This document shows, piece after piece, positions 63,809 through 64,000 of a stretch of 64,000 nucleotides of DNA. Where the stretch lies: assembly GCA_910588865.1 (NCBI GenBank), contig CAJUSJ010000002.1, forward strand, positions 1 through 64,000, written 5' to 3'. Numbering within the stretch: position 1 is the first letter of the stretch; each line of letters begins with the position of its first letter. The translations under genes were made by a program, and so were the position numbers. The notes below the pieces were generated by a model. It ran no database searches. It was not told where the DNA came from and worked only from the letters and a program-made list of their open reading frames with translations. The DNA comes from an uncultured Lachnospiraceae bacterium. Lineage in GTDB: Bacteria > Bacillota > Clostridia > Lachnospirales > Lachnospiraceae.

Positions 63809-64000
63809 CCTCTGTCGTCTCCTCTCTTAGCCCAGGTTCCCGCCATGGTTTCCCGATTTCTTCACGTCCAGACAGCCCATAAAATCCATTGCCTCTTACG
63901 CCTGTCATGCCAGTGTATCAGTACAATAGTATACCACACCCCAGGGTTCCTTGCCAATACGGAACCACTATATTTTTTACATCATTTTCAGACATGGAGG
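63809..64000. promoter_or_regulatory. Right edge: dut upstream region with promoter
   Basis: No gene is visible in the last 190 bases. On the minus strand TTGGCA (63952-63957) and TATACT (63928-63933), separated by 18 bases, form a plausible promoter for dut-TPR-hflX. The ribosome site before dut is GAGAGGAGA. Confidence 0.6.

Overview
The window looks like chromosome of a Gram-positive anaerobe of the class Clostridia, most likely a gut Lachnospiraceae (Clostridium/Lachnoclostridium-like). Three things point that way: moderate GC with strong AGGAGG ribosome sites, Firmicute gene neighbourhoods (prpC-prkC-rsgA-rpe-thiN; priA-def-fmt-yugP-rsmB-rlmN), and typical members such as a PPi-type phosphofructokinase, formate-tetrahydrofolate ligase, a GH36 alpha-galactosidase, SpoIID/LytB and a YjfB-like small protein. 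The species cannot be named from the sequence alone.

Layout. 0-5.7 kb: two tandem AraC regulators convergent with an alpha-galactosidase, then a YjfB-like small gene and a patatin lipase. 5.9-9.6 kb: a lipoprotein SGNH hydrolase, a SpoU/TrmH rRNA methyltransferase, a secreted-type DUF4397 protein with 25-residue repeats, and a charged coiled-coil protein. 9.6-15.5 kb: a 5-oxoproline operon (NRAMP-like transporter, pxpB, pxpC, accB, accC, pxpA) behind a consensus promoter and a structured leader. 15.6-36.7 kb: a long same-strand housekeeping run, transcribed leftward: TepA-type protease, ftsK, fhs, murE, murF, priA, def, fmt, yugP, rsmB, rlmN, prpC, prkC, rsgA, rpe, thiN and an ECF S component. 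It links cell-wall synthesis, division, one-carbon/formyl-Met metabolism, ribosome maturation and PASTA-kinase signalling. 36.7-44.5 kb: DUF5662, cold-shock protein, Hsp33, a methyltransferase, SEC-C and NUDIX proteins, a large surface protein and a GH1 6-phospho-beta-glucosidase. 44.5-46.3 kb: a decayed island with remnants of an Rpn-type transposase/nuclease, a UvrD-like helicase and a tyrosine recombinase. 46.5-64 kb: pfp, a SpoIID/LytB protein, an AI-2E-family transporter, a 6S RNA, a nucleoside salvage operon (GNAT, deoC, cdd, pdp), an ECF sigma/putative anti-sigma/membrane triad, an XRE regulator, a three-gene ABC-2 exporter, an NSS symporter, and hflX-TPR lipoprotein-dut.

The most unusual signal is a dispersed, GC-rich, two-hairpin element of about 78 bp. 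It has four near-full copies (15.35, 37.83, 47.75, 56.65 kb) and one internally deleted copy (2.13 kb). In every copy the GTGTACA end lies directly after a terminator-like hairpin and T-run, always in the same orientation, and the inner stem shows a compensatory base change. It codes for nothing convincing and looks like a non-autonomous mobile or regulatory repeat that targets, or travels with, intrinsic terminators.

The second point of interest is the pxp operon. Biotin carboxylase, biotin carrier and KipI/KipA-type subunits sit together with a NRAMP relative that lacks the metal-binding motif. This arrangement resembles a urea-carboxylase-like machine split over several genes. No tRNA, rRNA, CRISPR array, complete insertion sequence or prophage was found.
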